The notes under the pieces were generated by a model, which was not told the origin of the DNA, searched no databases, and was given only the letters and a program-made list of their open reading frames with translations. Of a stretch of DNA of 64,000 bases, positions 7,963 to 16,741 are shown one piece after another (the stretch's first letter is position 1; every line of letters starts with the position of its first letter). Made by a program: the position numbers and the translations under genes. The DNA is from JAJCZZ01 sp964569085 (lineage in GTDB: Bacteria; Gemmatimonadota; Gemmatimonadetes; Longimicrobiales; Gaopeijiaceae). The DNA lies in NCBI GenBank assembly GCA_964569085.1, contig CAZMTA010000006.1, forward strand, positions 89,088 through 153,087, written 5' to 3'.

Positions 7963-10900
7963 CCCCATCCTCTCCGCGCTGACCGACAGCCGGGAGTTCG
8001 AGACCGTCCTGGAGCGCCTGCCCGGCGCCGCTGGCGTCCTCCGCGTCGGGGGCCTCCGGGGCTCGTCCCGCGCGGCCCTCCTGGCCGCGCTCCACGCGGA
8101 GGTCCCGGAGCGGACCTTCGTGGCGCTCGCCCCCAACCCCCGGGACGCCGCCGCCGCCGAGGCCGACCTGGAGGCGCTCCTGGGCAGCGACGACGCCTCC
8201 CGCCTCTACCCCCAGAAGGAGGCGCTCCCCTACGAGGAGACCGAGCCCCATCTGGAGATCGGCGGGCTGCGCGTGGAGGCCGTGGAAGCCCTCTTCAGCG
8301 GGCGGGCCCACATCCTGGTCACCACCCCCCGGGCGCTCCAGGAGCGGGTCCCCATCCCCGCCCACCTGGCCCGCCTCCGCCTCACCGTCCGGATCGGGGA
8401 CGTGGTCGACCTGGGCGAGATGACGGAGACGCTGGAGAGCCGGGGCTTCGAGAAGGTCTCCCTGGTGGAGGAGGTCGGCCAGTTCGCGGTCCGTGGCGGC
8501 ATCGTGGACGTCTACTCCGTGGGCGCCGGGGACCCGGTCCGGATCGAGCTCTGGGGAGACGAGGTCGAGTCCATCCGCACCTTCGACATCCTGGACCAGC
8601 GCTCGGTGTCGGAGGTCCAGGAGACCCACATCCTCCCGGTGGACTTCCGCCGCAGCGCCGACGGGGAGGAGACGCTGCCCCGCTCGCTGCTGGAGCTCCT
8701 CCCCGCCGACGCCGTCCTGGTCCGCGCCGGCGACTGGGACCTCCACGCCGACGTGGTCCGCACCTGGGACCGGGTCACCACGCTCTACGACGACCTGGTG
8801 GACTCGGGCGCCCGCCCCACGGCCCCGGACCAGCTCTTCCTGGAGCCCGCGGACGTCGAGGCGCGCATGGACGCCCTCCCCCGCCTGGACCTCCTCGAGG
8901 ACGACGAAGGGGACGTCGTGGTGCCCTCGGCCCCGCCCCCGGAGATCGACCGGGACATGGCCAAGCTCTCCGACTACCTGCGGGAGGGGGCCGCCCGGGG
9001 CCACGAGACGCTCCTCCTGTGCGACAACGAGGGGCAGCTCCAGCGCCTCGAGGAGATCCTGGGCGGGATCGGGAAGATCCCGGCGGGCACGGTCCTGGGC
9101 CTGGGCTCCCTGGGCGGGGGCTTCGAGCTCCTGGCCTCGGACCCGCCCCTCCGGGTCCTCAACGACCACGAGATCTTCCGCCGCTCCCGCCGCCTGCGCC
9201 GGAGCCGGCGCTTCCGGGGGTCGGTGGCCCTGGAGAGCCTCGCCCAGCTCGAGCCCGGGGACTACGTGGTCCACATGGACCACGGCGTGGGCCGCTTCGT
9301 GGAGCTGGAGCACATCGAGATCGCCGGCGAGGAGATGGAGGCTCTGGCCATCGAGTACGCCGGCGGCGAGATCCTCCGCCTCCCGGTGTACCGCCTGGAC
9401 CTCATCGAGCGCTGGGTCGGCGAGTCGGACGACGCGGCCCCGCCCAAGGTCCACCGCATCGGCGGGAAGCGGTGGAAGAACGTCAAGCGGAAGACCGAGC
9501 GCGCCATCGAGGAGATGACGGCGGAGCTCCTGGAGCTCTACGCCCGTCGCTCCGAGGCCGAGGGGTACGCCTTCAGCCCCGACACGCGCTGGCAGAAGGA
9601 GATGGAATCGTCCTTCCTGTACGAGGACACGCCGGACCAGCGCCAGGCCGCGGAGGACGTGAAGCGGGACATGGAGCTGACCCGACCCATGGACCGCCTG
9701 GTGTGCGGCGACGTGGGCTACGGGAAGACCGAGGTCGCCATCCGGGCGGCGTTCAAGGCCGTGCAGGACGGGAAGCAGGTGGCCGTGCTCGCCCCCACCA
9801 CCATCCTGGTGGAGCAGCACCGCCACACCTTCGAGGAGCGCCTGGCGGACTACCCCGTGAACGTCCGCGCCCTCTCCCGCTTCCGCACGCCCAAGGAGCA
9901 GAAGGAGATCCTGGCGGGCCTCGCCGCCGGCGAGGTGGACGTGGTGGCCGGGACCCATCGCCTCCTCTCCAAGGACGTGACCTTCAAGGACCTGGGCCTC
10001 CTCATCGTGGACGAGGAGCAGCGCTTCGGGGTGAAGCACAAGGAGAAGCTGAAGCGGCTGCGGGAGACGGTGGACGTGCTCACCCTCACCGCGACGCCCA
10101 TTCCCCGGACGCTCTACCTCTCCCTGACCGGCATCCGCGACCTGTCCCTCATCCGGACGCCGCCCCGGGACCGGATGCCGATCTACACCCACGTCCTCCC
10201 CTGGACGGACCAGATCATCGCGGAGGCGCTGCACCGGGAGCTGGACCGGGGCGGCCAGGCCTTCTTCCTCCACAACCGGGTGGAGACCATCTACACCATC
10301 GCCGAGGAGCTGCGGGGCCTGGTCCCCGACGCCCGGATCGGGGTGGGCCACGGGCAGATGTCCGCAGGGGAGCTGGACGAGGTCATGCGGGCCTTCGTGG
10401 ACGGGGAGCTCGACGTCCTGGTGTGCACCTCCATCATCGAGAACGGCCTGGACGTGCCCAACGCCAACACGCTCATCGTCGACCGGGCGGACCGCTTCGG
10501 CCTCTCCCAGCTCTATCAGATCCGGGGACGGGTGGGCCGCTCCGACCGCCGCGCCTACTGCTACCTCCTGACCCCCGAGAGCATCGACGAGGACGCCGCC
10601 AAGCGCCTCAAGGTGCTGGAGCACTACACCGAGCTGGGGAGCGGCTACTCGGTGGCGCTCCGCGACCTCGAGCTCCGGGGCGCCGGGAACCTCCTGGGCG
10701 CCGACCAGTCGGGCTTCAGCCACCAGGTCGGGCTCGACGCCTACATGCGCCTCCTGGAGAAGACCGTGGAGCGGCTCCGGAAGGGCGAGGAGGAGGTCGA
10801 GTACCCCGACCCGGATGTCTCCCTGCCCGGACCCGCGTATCTTCCCGAGGGGTACATCTCGGACTCCAGCCAGAAGCTCCACCTCTACCGCCGGCTCTCG

Positions 10901-11260
10901 AAGGTCCGCCGCACCGGCGAGGTCGAGGAGATGCGGGCCGAGATCGCGGACCGCTTCGGGCCCCTCCCCGCGGAGGTGGAGAGCCTCCTGGACGCCACGC
11001 TGCTGCGGGCCCTGGGCCGGCAGCTCGGCGTGGACCGCATCATGGTCAAGAACCGCGCGGCCCGCCTGAGCTTCCGGGCCGGGGTGACCCCGCGCCTATC
11101 GGCGCTGGACAAGCCGCTGGAGCGCATGCAGGTGCAGACCGAGGTCCGCAGGCTGGACCCGCTCTCGCTGCTCCTCCACCGGATCGGGACCGTCCCCCTG
11201 GTGGAGACGGTGGCGGTGGCGCTCGAGACGCTCCTGGACGCACGAGAAGACGACGCATGA
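7952..11260 (+). CDS. mfd: transcription-repair coupling factor Mfd
   Basis: Mfd removes RNA polymerase stalled at DNA lesions and recruits UvrA. All regions of a full-length protein (1102 residues) can be read: the UvrB-like N-terminal part, the CarD-like polymerase-interaction domain (PGDYVVHMDHGVGRFVELE, about residues 430-490), helicase motif I GDVGYGKTE near 586, the DEEQRFGVKHKEKLK box near 687, TATPIPRTL, the SIIENGLDVP and QIRGRVGRS motifs, and the C-terminal TRCF domain. It starts inside the BatA gene and ends next to a foldase gene. Confidence 0.97.
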   Translation: MPRNPILSALTDSREFETVLERLPGAAGVLRVGGLRGSSRAALLAALHAEVPERTFVALAPNPRDAAAAEADLEALLGSDDASRLYPQKEALPYEETEPHLEIGGLRVEAVEALFSGRAHILVTTPRALQERVPIPAHLARLRLTVRIGDVVDLGEMTETLESRGFEKVSLVEEVGQFAVRGGIVDVYSVGAGDPVRIELWGDEVESIRTFDILDQRSVSEVQETHILPVDFRRSADGEETLPRSLLELLPADAVLVRAGDWDLHADVVRTWDRVTTLYDDLVDSGARPTAPDQLFLEPADVEARMDALPRLDLLEDDEGDVVVPSAPPPEIDRDMAKLSDYLREGAARGHETLLLCDNEGQLQRLEEILGGIGKIPAGTVLGLGSLGGGFELLASDPPLRVLNDHEIFRRSRRLRRSRRFRGSVALESLAQLEPGDYVVHMDHGVGRFVELEHIEIAGEEMEALAIEYAGGEILRLPVYRLDLIERWVGESDDAAPPKVHRIGGKRWKNVKRKTERAIEEMTAELLELYARRSEAEGYAFSPDTRWQKEMESSFLYEDTPDQRQAAEDVKRDMELTRPMDRLVCGDVGYGKTEVAIRAAFKAVQDGKQVAVLAPTTILVEQHRHTFEERLADYPVNVRALSRFRTPKEQKEILAGLAAGEVDVVAGTHRLLSKDVTFKDLGLLIVDEEQRFGVKHKEKLKRLRETVDVLTLTATPIPRTLYLSLTGIRDLSLIRTPPRDRMPIYTHVLPWTDQIIAEALHRELDRGGQAFFLHNRVETIYTIAEELRGLVPDARIGVGHGQMSAGELDEVMRAFVDGELDVLVCTSIIENGLDVPNANTLIVDRADRFGLSQLYQIRGRVGRSDRRAYCYLLTPESIDEDAAKRLKVLEHYTELGSGYSVALRDLELRGAGNLLGADQSGFSHQVGLDAYMRLLEKTVERLRKGEEEVEYPDPDVSLPGPAYLPEGYISDSSQKLHLYRRLSKVRRTGEVEEMRAEIADRFGPLPAEVESLLDATLLRALGRQLGVDRIMVKNRAARLSFRAGVTPRLSALDKPLERMQVQTEVRRLDPLSLLLHRIGTVPLVETVAVALETLLDAREDDA

Positions 11261-11289
11261 CCCACGACGCAGCTTCGGAGGAGAGACGG

Positions 11290-12732
11290 GTGAGGACGTA
11301 CTGGCGCACGGGAGCGGCTCTGGCCCTCCTGCTGGTGACCGCCGCCTGCGGCGACGCCGGCGACGAGCAGACCCTGGTGGCCCGGGCCGGCGACGCCGAG
11401 CTGGGCGTGGACCGGACGGTGGGCCTCCTGGTGGACCAGGAGGGGCTTCCGAACCAGGCCCAGGTGGTGGAGGCGCTGGCCGATCTCTGGATCGACTACA
11501 CCCTCCTGGCCACGGCCGTGGCCGAGGACTCGACCTTCGGCTTCGTGGACCTGGAGCCCCTGGTGCGCCAGCAGCTCGACCAGGAGGTCATCCTCCAGTA
11601 CCGGGACTCGGTCCTCGAGGTGGACACCCTCGTCACCGAAGAGCAGCTCCGGGCCGCCTACGACCAGGACGCCCCGGCGGCCACCGAGCTCCGGGCCCGG
11701 CACATCCTCCTGGGCTACCCCCAGGGGGCCACGCAGCAGCAGCGTGACTCGGTGCGCGCCCGGGCCGAGGCCCTCCGCGCCCGCATCCGGTCCGGCGAGT
11801 CCTTCGAGGCGCTGGCCCGGCAGGTGTCCGAGGATCCGGGCAGCGCCGCCCAGGGCGGGGACCTGGGCTTCTTCTCCCGGGGCGAGATGGTGCGGCCCTT
11901 CGAGGAGGCGGCGTTCTCCCTGGAGCCCGGCGAGGTCAGCGAGGTCGTGGAGTCGCCCTTCGGCCTCCACCTCATCCGCGTCGAGGAGCGCCGGAGCCCC
12001 GCCTTCGACCAGGTCCGGGCCGACCTGCGGACCCGCATCCTGAACCGTCGCCTGGTCCGCGCCGACTCCGCCCTGGTGGCGGGGCTGGAGGGCGACGCCG
12101 CCCCGGAGGTCGTGGAGGAGGGCCCGTCCCTCGCCCGGGAGCTGGCCGCCGAGCCCGCCCGGGGCCTGACGCGCCGGGCGGCCGACCGGCCCCTGGCCCG
12201 GTACGAGGGCGGGGCCTACACGGCCGGGGAGTTCCAGGCCTTCATCCGGAGCCGGGACCCCCAGTTCCGCCAGCAGCTCCAGGACGCCTCCGACGAGCAG
12301 ATCGGCAACTTCCTGCGGGGCATGGTCCAGCGGGAGCTCCTCCTCGACCAGGCCCGGGCCGCGGGCATGGAGCCCGACCCGCAGCGGGTGGACTCGCTGG
12401 TGGCGGGAGCCCGGGACCGGCTCCGGACCGTGGCGCGCCAGATCGGCGTGCTCCGCCTCGACCGCGCTCCGGGCGAGGCCCTGGAGCCGGCGGTCCAGCG
12501 CGCGGTGGAGGACGCTCTCCTGGACGTGCTGACCGGGGCCACCGACGTGATTCCCCTCGGCCAGATCTCCTTCCAGCTCCGCCAGGGCGTGCCCACCCGG
12601 GTCAGCCAGGCGGGGGTCGGAGAGGTCGTGCTCCGCGTGGGCCAGGCCCGCGCCGGCCGCTCCCCGTCTCCGGCGGAGAACACGCTGCCCTCGGATTCCT
12701 CCCTCCTCCCCCCCGTCGACCCCGGGAGATGA
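11290..12732 (+). CDS. parvulin-type peptidyl-prolyl isomerase, lipoprotein
   Basis: A PpiC/SurA-family foldase probably anchored in the envelope. With the GTG start there are 480 residues, beginning with a short signal and a Cys at residue 20 (LLLVTAAC). One rotamase domain is visible: ARHILLGYPQGA, then GGDLGFFSRGEMVRPFEEAAF and SPFGLHLIRVEE. SurA-like helical regions lie on both sides, and a second helical segment sits near residue 320. I prefer GTG 11290 because GGAGGAGAGA lies eight bases before it and the signal is of lipoprotein length. An ATG at 11257 overlaps the mfd stop as ATGA and would add 11 residues. Confidence 0.87.
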   Translation: MRTYWRTGAALALLLVTAACGDAGDEQTLVARAGDAELGVDRTVGLLVDQEGLPNQAQVVEALADLWIDYTLLATAVAEDSTFGFVDLEPLVRQQLDQEVILQYRDSVLEVDTLVTEEQLRAAYDQDAPAATELRARHILLGYPQGATQQQRDSVRARAEALRARIRSGESFEALARQVSEDPGSAAQGGDLGFFSRGEMVRPFEEAAFSLEPGEVSEVVESPFGLHLIRVEERRSPAFDQVRADLRTRILNRRLVRADSALVAGLEGDAAPEVVEEGPSLARELAAEPARGLTRRAADRPLARYEGGAYTAGEFQAFIRSRDPQFRQQLQDASDEQIGNFLRGMVQRELLLDQARAAGMEPDPQRVDSLVAGARDRLRTVARQIGVLRLDRAPGEALEPAVQRAVEDALLDVLTGATDVIPLGQISFQLRQGVPTRVSQAGVGEVVLRVGQARAGRSPSPAENTLPSDSSLLPPVDPGR

Positions 12733-12769
12733 CCCGGAACCCGGCCTCCGCGCCGGGTTAGGACCCCCC

Positions 12770-14092
12770 ATGATGCGAACCCGATTCTACCTGGCGGCCC
12801 TGGTGGCCGCCGTGACCCTGGGCGCGGCCCCCGCCGCCGCCCAGCTCGACACCTCGGACCGGAACGTGGTGGACCGCGTCGTCGCCATCGTGGGCGACTC
12901 CGCCGTCCTCTCCTCCCAGGTCCAGGAGGAGATCCAGCGGCTGGCCTTCCAGGGACAGGAGCTCCCCCAGGACCGGGCGGGGCAGGAGCGCCTCTTCCGG
13001 GAGATCCTGCAGCGGCAGATCGAGCGCCTCCTGGTGCTCCAGGCCGCCCAGGACGACTCCCTCCTCGTCGTGGACGAGGACCGGGTCCAGGAGATCGTGG
13101 ACCAGGAGATCCAGCGCCGCGCCCAGGCTTTCGGGGGCCAGCCCGGCCTCGCCCAGGCCCTGGCCGGCGAAGGCCTGACGCTGGCCAGCTACCGGGACTT
13201 CCTCTCCACGGACGTCCGCCAGGAGCAGCTCCAGCAGCTCTTCATGCAGCGGCGGCTCCAGGGAGCGCCCCCGGTGGTCGTCACCGACGCCGAGCTCCGG
13301 GAGGCCTACGAGCAGGCCCGCCCGACGCTCCAGGACCGCCCGCGGACCCTGACGTTCCACCAGGTGGTGATCCGCCCGGCCTCGACGGACTCGGCCAAGG
13401 CCGCCACCCGGGCCTTCGCCGAGGAGCTGGTGGACTCGCTCCGGGCGGGGGCCGACTTCGCCGAGCTGGCCGAGCGGTACTCCCAGGATCCCGGCTCGGC
13501 CTCCAACGGCGGGGACCTGGGCTGGTTCCGCCGGGGCCAGATGGTGCGGTCCTTCGAGGACGTGGCCTTCTCGCTCCCCGACGGGCGGATCAGCGACCCG
13601 GTCGAGACCGAGTTCGGCTACCACATCATCACCATCGAGCGTTCCCGCCGCGGAGAGCGCCGGGGGCGGCACATCCTCCTCGTCCCCGAGGTGGCGCAGG
13701 GCGACCAGGCCCGAGCCCGCGAGCGGGCCGCCGAGGTCCTGGCCGAGGCCCGGGAAGGCGCCGACATGGGCACTCTCTTCGCCCGGCATTCCGACCCCGA
13801 GGTCCCCGACTCCCTCACCGTGGCCTTCGAGCAGCTCTCCGATCTCCCGCCGGGGTACGAGGCGGCGCTGTCCGACGCCCAGGAGGGAGACTTCGTGGGC
13901 CCCATCCGGTACGAGGCCGGAGGTGGCGAGGTCCGCTTCGCCGTCGTCCGCGTCGACGAGGTGCGGGAGGCGGGCGCCTTCAGCTTCGAGGACGTCCAGA
14001 GCCAGCTCCAGCAGCAGATCACGAGGCGCAAGCAGCTCGCCGTCATCCTGGAGCAGCTCCGGGAGCGGACCTACATCGAGATCATGCTCTAG
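12770..14092 (+). CDS. surA: SurA-like periplasmic peptidyl-prolyl isomerase
   Basis: A predicted 440-residue periplasmic chaperone for outer-membrane proteins. The signal peptide ends at AAPAAAQ. The SurA N-terminal domain is recognisable (VDRVVAIVGDSAVLSSQVQ), as are two parvulin modules, the first with TFHQVVIRP and GGDLGWFRRGQMVRSFEDVAF. The second (RGRHILLVPEV) is shorter and less conserved, so activity may reside in the first. The C-terminal QLQQQITRRKQLAVILEQLR helix is typical. It sits directly behind another parvulin gene (37 bases), an apparent local duplication of foldases. Confidence 0.92.
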   Translation: MMRTRFYLAALVAAVTLGAAPAAAQLDTSDRNVVDRVVAIVGDSAVLSSQVQEEIQRLAFQGQELPQDRAGQERLFREILQRQIERLLVLQAAQDDSLLVVDEDRVQEIVDQEIQRRAQAFGGQPGLAQALAGEGLTLASYRDFLSTDVRQEQLQQLFMQRRLQGAPPVVVTDAELREAYEQARPTLQDRPRTLTFHQVVIRPASTDSAKAATRAFAEELVDSLRAGADFAELAERYSQDPGSASNGGDLGWFRRGQMVRSFEDVAFSLPDGRISDPVETEFGYHIITIERSRRGERRGRHILLVPEVAQGDQARARERAAEVLAEAREGADMGTLFARHSDPEVPDSLTVAFEQLSDLPPGYEAALSDAQEGDFVGPIRYEAGGGEVRFAVVRVDEVREAGAFSFEDVQSQLQQQITRRKQLAVILEQLRERTYIEIML

Positions 14093-14141
14093 ACGGGGCG
14101 CACCTTCCCGCCCCCTCCCCACGCTCCACCCACGCCCCACC

Positions 14142-15101
14142 ATGGCTCCTCCTCCCATCGCGGTGACCCTGGGCGACCCCCGGGGCATCGGGGCCGAGGT
14201 CTCCGTGGCCGCGGCCCACTCCCTCCTCCGGGAATCCCCCGGGGCTCGCCTTATCTTCCTGGGCGCCCCGGAGCAGGTGGAGGGCGTGGAGCTCCCCGCG
14301 GGCGTGGCCTTCCACCCCACCCGGGCCTGGGACGGGTCCGAGGAGGGCGCGGGCCACGTCTCCATCGAGGCCCTCCGGGGCGCGGTCTCCCTGGCCGACG
14401 CCGGCGACGCGTCGGCCGTGGTCACGGCCCCGGTCCACAAGCCGGCGCTCCACGCCGCCGGGTGGCCGGCGCCGGGACAGACCGAGATGCTCCAGGAGCT
14501 CACCGGCGCGGACACCGTGGGGATGCTCATGTGCGCCGAGCGCACCCGGCTGGGAAGCCCCCTCCGGGTCCTGCTGGCCACCACCCATCTCCCCCTCCGG
14601 GACGTGCCGACCCGGGTCACCGAGGCGCTCCTCGTGGCGCAGACCGCCCTCCTGGCCGACTCCCTCCGGGACGGATGGGGCATGGAGCGGCCCCGGGTGG
14701 CCCTCTGCGGGATGAACCCCCACGCCTCGGACCAGGGCCTCTTCGGAGACGAGGAGGCGCGGATCTTCGAGCCCGCGGTGGCGGCGCTCCGGGAGCGGGA
14801 CGTGGCGGTGGAGGGCCCCCTTCCCGCCGACACCGTCTTCTCCCGCGCCCTGGCGGGGGAGTTCGACGGGGTCGTGGCCCCCTACCACGACGTGGGCATG
14901 GCCGCGTTCAAGACCGTCTCCTTCGGGACCGGCGTGAACTGCACCCTGGGCCTCCCCTTCCCACGCACCTCCCCGGACCACGGCACCGCCTTCGACATCG
15001 CGGGCCTCGGGAAGGCCGCCTCGGCCTCCATGCTGGAGGCCCTGCGGCTGGCCGGAAGGCTGGCCGGAGCGGGCTTTGACACACCGAACGGGGAGACCTA
15101 A
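14142..15101 (+). CDS. pdxA: 4-hydroxythreonine-4-phosphate dehydrogenase PdxA
   Basis: PdxA oxidises 4-phosphohydroxy-L-threonine in the DXP-dependent route to pyridoxal phosphate. The 319 residues begin with the diagnostic VTLGDPRGIGAEV. The metal-ligand histidines are present in VHKPAL, GMNPHASDQG and YHDVGMAAFK, and the end reads RTSPDHGTAFDIAG as in the family. Length is normal. It follows surA by 49 bases. The last bases of the gene carry a strong promoter for ftsE. No further pyridoxal genes are in the window. Confidence 0.95.
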   Translation: MAPPPIAVTLGDPRGIGAEVSVAAAHSLLRESPGARLIFLGAPEQVEGVELPAGVAFHPTRAWDGSEEGAGHVSIEALRGAVSLADAGDASAVVTAPVHKPALHAAGWPAPGQTEMLQELTGADTVGMLMCAERTRLGSPLRVLLATTHLPLRDVPTRVTEALLVAQTALLADSLRDGWGMERPRVALCGMNPHASDQGLFGDEEARIFEPAVAALRERDVAVEGPLPADTVFSRALAGEFDGVVAPYHDVGMAAFKTVSFGTGVNCTLGLPFPRTSPDHGTAFDIAGLGKAASASMLEALRLAGRLAGAGFDTPNGET

Positions 15102-15104
15102 GCT
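15076..15104 (+). promoter_or_regulatory. ftsE promoter
   Basis: Consensus TTGACA at 15076-15081, a 17-bp spacer, and TAAGCT at 15099-15104, overlapping the pdxA stop codon. It lies 103 bases before the ftsE start and is one of the two perfect -35 boxes seen in the window. Confidence 0.65.
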
Positions 15105-15206
15105 GAACTCCCGGAAGCACCTGGGATCCCGGGCATCCGCCCCGCGAGGACTCCTCGACCGCCGGGCGGCTCCGGCCCGGCCCCTCACCTCCATCCCGCG
15201 ACCCCG

Positions 15207-15881
15207 GTGATCCAGCTTACCAGCGTGTCCAAGGAGTACCCCACGCGGGGTTACGCCCTGCGCGACGTCTCCTTCCGGGTGGAGAAGGGGGAGTTCGCGT
15301 TCCTCACCGGCCATTCGGGGTCGGGGAAGAGCTCCACCATGCGCCTCGTGCACATGGACGACCGCCCCACCTCCGGAGAGGTGCGGGTCACGGGATACTC
15401 CTCGGACCAGATCACCGCCCGGGACCTCTGGAAGGTCCGCCGCCGGGTGGGCTTCGTCTTCCAGGACTTCCGGCTCCTCCCCGGCCGCACGGCCCAGGAG
15501 AACGTGGCCTTCGCCCTGGAGGTGACGGACACGCCCCGCAAGGACATCGCCCCCCGGGCCCAGCGCCTCCTCTCCCAGGTGGGGCTCGCTCCCAAGTCCG
15601 GGCAGCTCATCCACGAGCTCTCCGGAGGGGAGCAGCAGCGGGTGGCCATCGCCCGGGCCCTGGCCAACGACCCCTTCGTCCTCCTGGCCGACGAGCCCAC
15701 CGGCAACCTGGACGAGCGGGCCACCCGGGGCGTGATGGACCTCTTCTGGGAGATCAACGCCAAGGGCATGGCGGTCCTCATGGCCACCCACGACCTGGAC
15801 CTGGTCCGCAGCTACCCCAAGGCCCGGCTCCTGGAGCTGGACAACGGGCGGCTGGTCTACGACTCCGCGAAGGAGGGCTGA
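15207..15881 (+). CDS. ftsE: cell-division ATP-binding protein FtsE
   Basis: FtsE is the ATPase of the FtsEX complex, which sits at the division septum and gates peptidoglycan hydrolysis through a periplasmic activator. The 224 residues contain Walker A GHSGSGKSS, the Q-loop VFQDFRLLPGRTAQENVA (typical FtsE wording), signature LSGGEQQRVAIARAL, Walker B VLLADEPTGNLD and the switch His in MATHDLDLV. The start is GTG. ftsX follows after 3 bases and an EnvC-like gene after that, so the whole division-hydrolysis module is contiguous. Confidence 0.96.
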   Translation: MIQLTSVSKEYPTRGYALRDVSFRVEKGEFAFLTGHSGSGKSSTMRLVHMDDRPTSGEVRVTGYSSDQITARDLWKVRRRVGFVFQDFRLLPGRTAQENVAFALEVTDTPRKDIAPRAQRLLSQVGLAPKSGQLIHELSGGEQQRVAIARALANDPFVLLADEPTGNLDERATRGVMDLFWEINAKGMAVLMATHDLDLVRSYPKARLLELDNGRLVYDSAKEG

Positions 15882-15884
15882 GGC

Positions 15885-16739
15885 ATGTACGCGCTCCGCG
15901 AGGCCCTCGCCGCCTTCCGCCGCGCGCCGGTCCTGACCGGCCTCAGCGCCGCCATGGTGGGGCTGGCCCTCTTCGTGGTGGGGCTCTTCGGGCTGGCCAC
16001 CTTCAACCTCCGCCTGGCGCTCTCGGCCATCGAGGAGCGCGTGGAGGTGGTGGTGTACCTGCGGGACGACGCCCGCCAGAGCGAGATCGACCTGGCCCAG
16101 CGGGAGCTGGGCGACCTCCCGGAGGTCCAGCGCGCCGACTACGTGTCCAAGCGCGAGGCGCTGGCCCGGGCCCAGGAGGACCTCCCGGAGTTCGGGGAGC
16201 TCTTCGCCGGAGCCGGGGTGAACCCCCTGCCCCAGTCCCTCGAGCTGGAGCTGCGCCCCGGGGCCCGGAACCAGGCGTCGGTGGAAGCCATCGCCGAGCA
16301 CGCCGAGGCCTATCCCTTCGTGGAGGAGGTCCGCTACGGCCGGGAGTGGGTGGACAAGCTCTTCACCCTCCGCCGGGTGGGAGCGGCCACCACCGCCGTC
16401 CTGGGCGCCTCCTTCTTCCTGGTGGCGGCCCTCATCATCGGCACGGCGCTCCGGATCGCCATCCACGCCCGCCGGGACGAGATCTACATCATGCGCCTGG
16501 TGGGCGCCCGGAACTCGTTCATCCGACGGCCCTTCCTCCTGGAGGGCGCCATGGCGGGCGTCCTGGGCGGGCTCCTGGCCTGGCTCCTGACCTACGCCGT
16601 CTACCGCATCGTCTACGCCTACCTCTTCGCCGTGGCCTGGATTCCCGGGAGCTGGGTGCTGGGCGGGCTGGCCGCCGGCGGCGTCTTCGGGGCGCTGGCC
16701 AGCGGCCTCGCCATCCGGCGGCACCTGCGGAGGGTGTGA
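15885..16739 (+). CDS. ftsX: cell-division membrane protein FtsX
   Basis: FtsX is the transmembrane half of FtsEX. The 284 residues show four membrane segments (about 18-40, 163-187, 213-238, 252-275) and a periplasmic domain of about 115 residues between the first two, where the hydrolase activator would bind. The VYLRDDARQSEID and NPLPQSLELEL wording is typical of FtsX. A good GGAGG ribosome-binding site lies 8 bases before the ATG, in the end of ftsE. The stop overlaps the region of the next gene's GTG start. Confidence 0.95.
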   Translation: MYALREALAAFRRAPVLTGLSAAMVGLALFVVGLFGLATFNLRLALSAIEERVEVVVYLRDDARQSEIDLAQRELGDLPEVQRADYVSKREALARAQEDLPEFGELFAGAGVNPLPQSLELELRPGARNQASVEAIAEHAEAYPFVEEVRYGREWVDKLFTLRRVGAATTAVLGASFFLVAALIIGTALRIAIHARRDEIYIMRLVGARNSFIRRPFLLEGAMAGVLGGLLAWLLTYAVYRIVYAYLFAVAWIPGSWVLGGLAAGGVFGALASGLAIRRHLRRV

Positions 16740-16741
16740 GC

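Noticed and set aside
7721..10882. A 1053-codon open frame antisense to mfd
   Set aside because: High GC makes long stop-free antisense frames common. Its translation is low-complexity (Val/Leu/His/Asp-rich) with no motif, and mfd on the plus strand is unmistakable.
14082..16724. An 880-codon minus-strand frame covering pdxA, ftsE and ftsX
   Set aside because: It is the mirror of three well-recognised genes and its product has no domain-like pattern.
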